This document shows positions 63,379-64,000 of a stretch of DNA of 64,000 nt, one piece after another. Where the stretch lies: NCBI RefSeq assembly GCF_001544615.1, contig NZ_FCNV02000002.1, positions 707,934 to 771,933 on the forward strand, written 5' to 3'. Every line of letters begins with the position of its first letter. Positions within the stretch are counted from its first letter, which is position 1. The translations under genes were made by a program, and so were the position numbers. Source of the stretch: Caballeronia concitans. GTDB taxonomy: Bacteria > Pseudomonadota > Gammaproteobacteria > Burkholderiales > Burkholderiaceae. Under the pieces are notes generated by a model, which did no database searches, was not told the DNA's origin, and worked only from the letters and a program-made list of their open reading frames with translations.

Positions 63379-63942
63379 ATGAACACGAAACTTGCCCTGT
63401 TTGGGGCAGCATTGTCATGCCTGGTTACGGCATCGTCCGCGATGGCGTACAACCTCAACTACTGCCGTGGCGTTCCGATCAAGTGGGGAACCAATGGCGT
63501 CACCATGAGAGCCAGTTCGACCAGTTTTCCCACGGGATACTGGCGCAACGGATTGCAGCGGACCGTCACTCTCGTCAATCAGAACCCGAGCCCGTTCTAT
63601 TTCACGCTCGTAACCGACACGGGAGGCGTCGCTGTTAAGAATGGCGAGAACGAGGTCTGGGGCAGCACGAATAGCAGTGTTCTTCAAGGGTCGCCAGCTA
63701 TTACGCACTGGCAGGACACTTGCTATTGGCTGCCAATTATTGGCACGGTCACTCACCGGGATGAGGCCGACGTGGTGTTCGACTACAACTCGCCTTTCCA
63801 GTGGACAGCCGATGAGGTCAAAGCAAGCATCTGGAACTACGGGGGGACGCGCCGTCAACTTCAGAGTACCGGCATTCATGAGTTCGGACATGCGTTGGGC
63901 CTGCTGCATGTGAACACGGAGTATGGACTTGCCCCCGCATAA
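63379..63942 (+). CDS. Secreted metzincin/matrixin-like zinc protease, apparently truncated
   Basis: 187 residues. A signal peptide (LSCLVTASSAMA) precedes YNLNYCRGVPIKW, typical of matrixin-like bacterial proteins. The zinc motif HEFGHALGLLH is at residues 167-177, matching HExxHxxGxxH. The protein ends ten residues later (VNTEYGLAPA) with no room for the Met-turn and C-terminal subdomain that the family needs. The final residues and the following DNA may belong to an insertion, so the gene is probably broken. Ribosome site GTAAGGA. Confidence 0.75.
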   Translation: MNTKLALFGAALSCLVTASSAMAYNLNYCRGVPIKWGTNGVTMRASSTSFPTGYWRNGLQRTVTLVNQNPSPFYFTLVTDTGGVAVKNGENEVWGSTNSSVLQGSPAITHWQDTCYWLPIIGTVTHRDEADVVFDYNSPFQWTADEVKASIWNYGGTRRQLQSTGIHEFGHALGLLHVNTEYGLAPA

Positions 63943-64000
63943 CCGGACACCCGGTCACGCTTAGGTTGGAGAAACTGCTTGCCGACGAAACTCACGAGGC
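63943..64000. other. Right edge after truncated protease; possible start of an insertion element
   Basis: 58 bases following the early stop. A TTG at 63979 preceded by GGAG could begin another frame that leaves the window. I cannot identify the element; the idea rests on the abrupt end of the protease. Confidence 0.3.

Noticed and set aside
1-64000. tRNA, rRNA or CRISPR arrays
   Set aside because: No cloverleaf-like, rRNA-like or regularly spaced repeat pattern was seen on either strand by eye.

Overview
The window is high-GC DNA of a beta-proteobacterium. The proteins look like those of Burkholderiaceae (Paraburkholderia, Caballeronia or Burkholderia type): an HAE1 RND pump, short two-partner secretion (TPS) exoproteins, T6SS accessory families DUF6484, DUF2169 and TIGR02270, and a PAAR-like DUF4150 effector. 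This placement rests on protein recognition and base composition by eye, not on a search. I saw no rRNA, tRNA or CRISPR.

Layout. Positions 1-4930 (minus) hold a tripartite drug-efflux operon: adaptor, RND pump and outer-membrane factor, the last cut by the window edge. Positions 5686-9828 hold a TpsB transporter and a small TpsA exoprotein placed tail to tail. Positions 9928-13617 carry a LysR regulator divergent from an M20 amidohydrolase and an MHS-type MFS transporter, a likely uptake-and-hydrolysis unit. Positions 13723-17636 carry a small membrane protein, a sigma-like unknown, and a convergent hybrid histidine kinase and LuxR-type response regulator. mltA follows (17699-19513), then a repeat-bearing intergenic stretch.

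Positions 19959-61400 are one large type VI secretion locus with all thirteen core Tss components. The minus-strand arm at 30588-19959 is tssJ, two small unknown genes, tssK, tssL, tssM, tagF and a Ser/Thr kinase. The plus-strand arm at 40825-49482 is tssA, a cargo island, a HEAT protein, tssB and tssC. The cargo island is DUF6484, DUF2169, a degenerate ketoacyl synthase, a PAAR-like HNH nuclease effector and a SUKH-like immunity protein. The minus-strand arm at 58424-49514 is a divergent Hcp, tssE, tssF, tssG, clpV, the FHA protein tagH and a PP2C phosphatase. Hcp and VgrG lie at 58553-61400 (plus). Kinase, phosphatase, FHA protein and TagF together are the parts of a threonine-phosphorylation switch.

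The most unusual feature is a 10-kb plus-strand cassette (30729-40812) inside the T6SS locus, between tssJ and tssA. It encodes a secreted TPR/CHAT (caspase-like) protease-family protein, a TpsB and a 2020-residue TpsA. The right edge (61400-64000) is accessory DNA: an IS3-family remnant, a secreted unknown protein, and a metzincin-like protease that ends just after its zinc motif.
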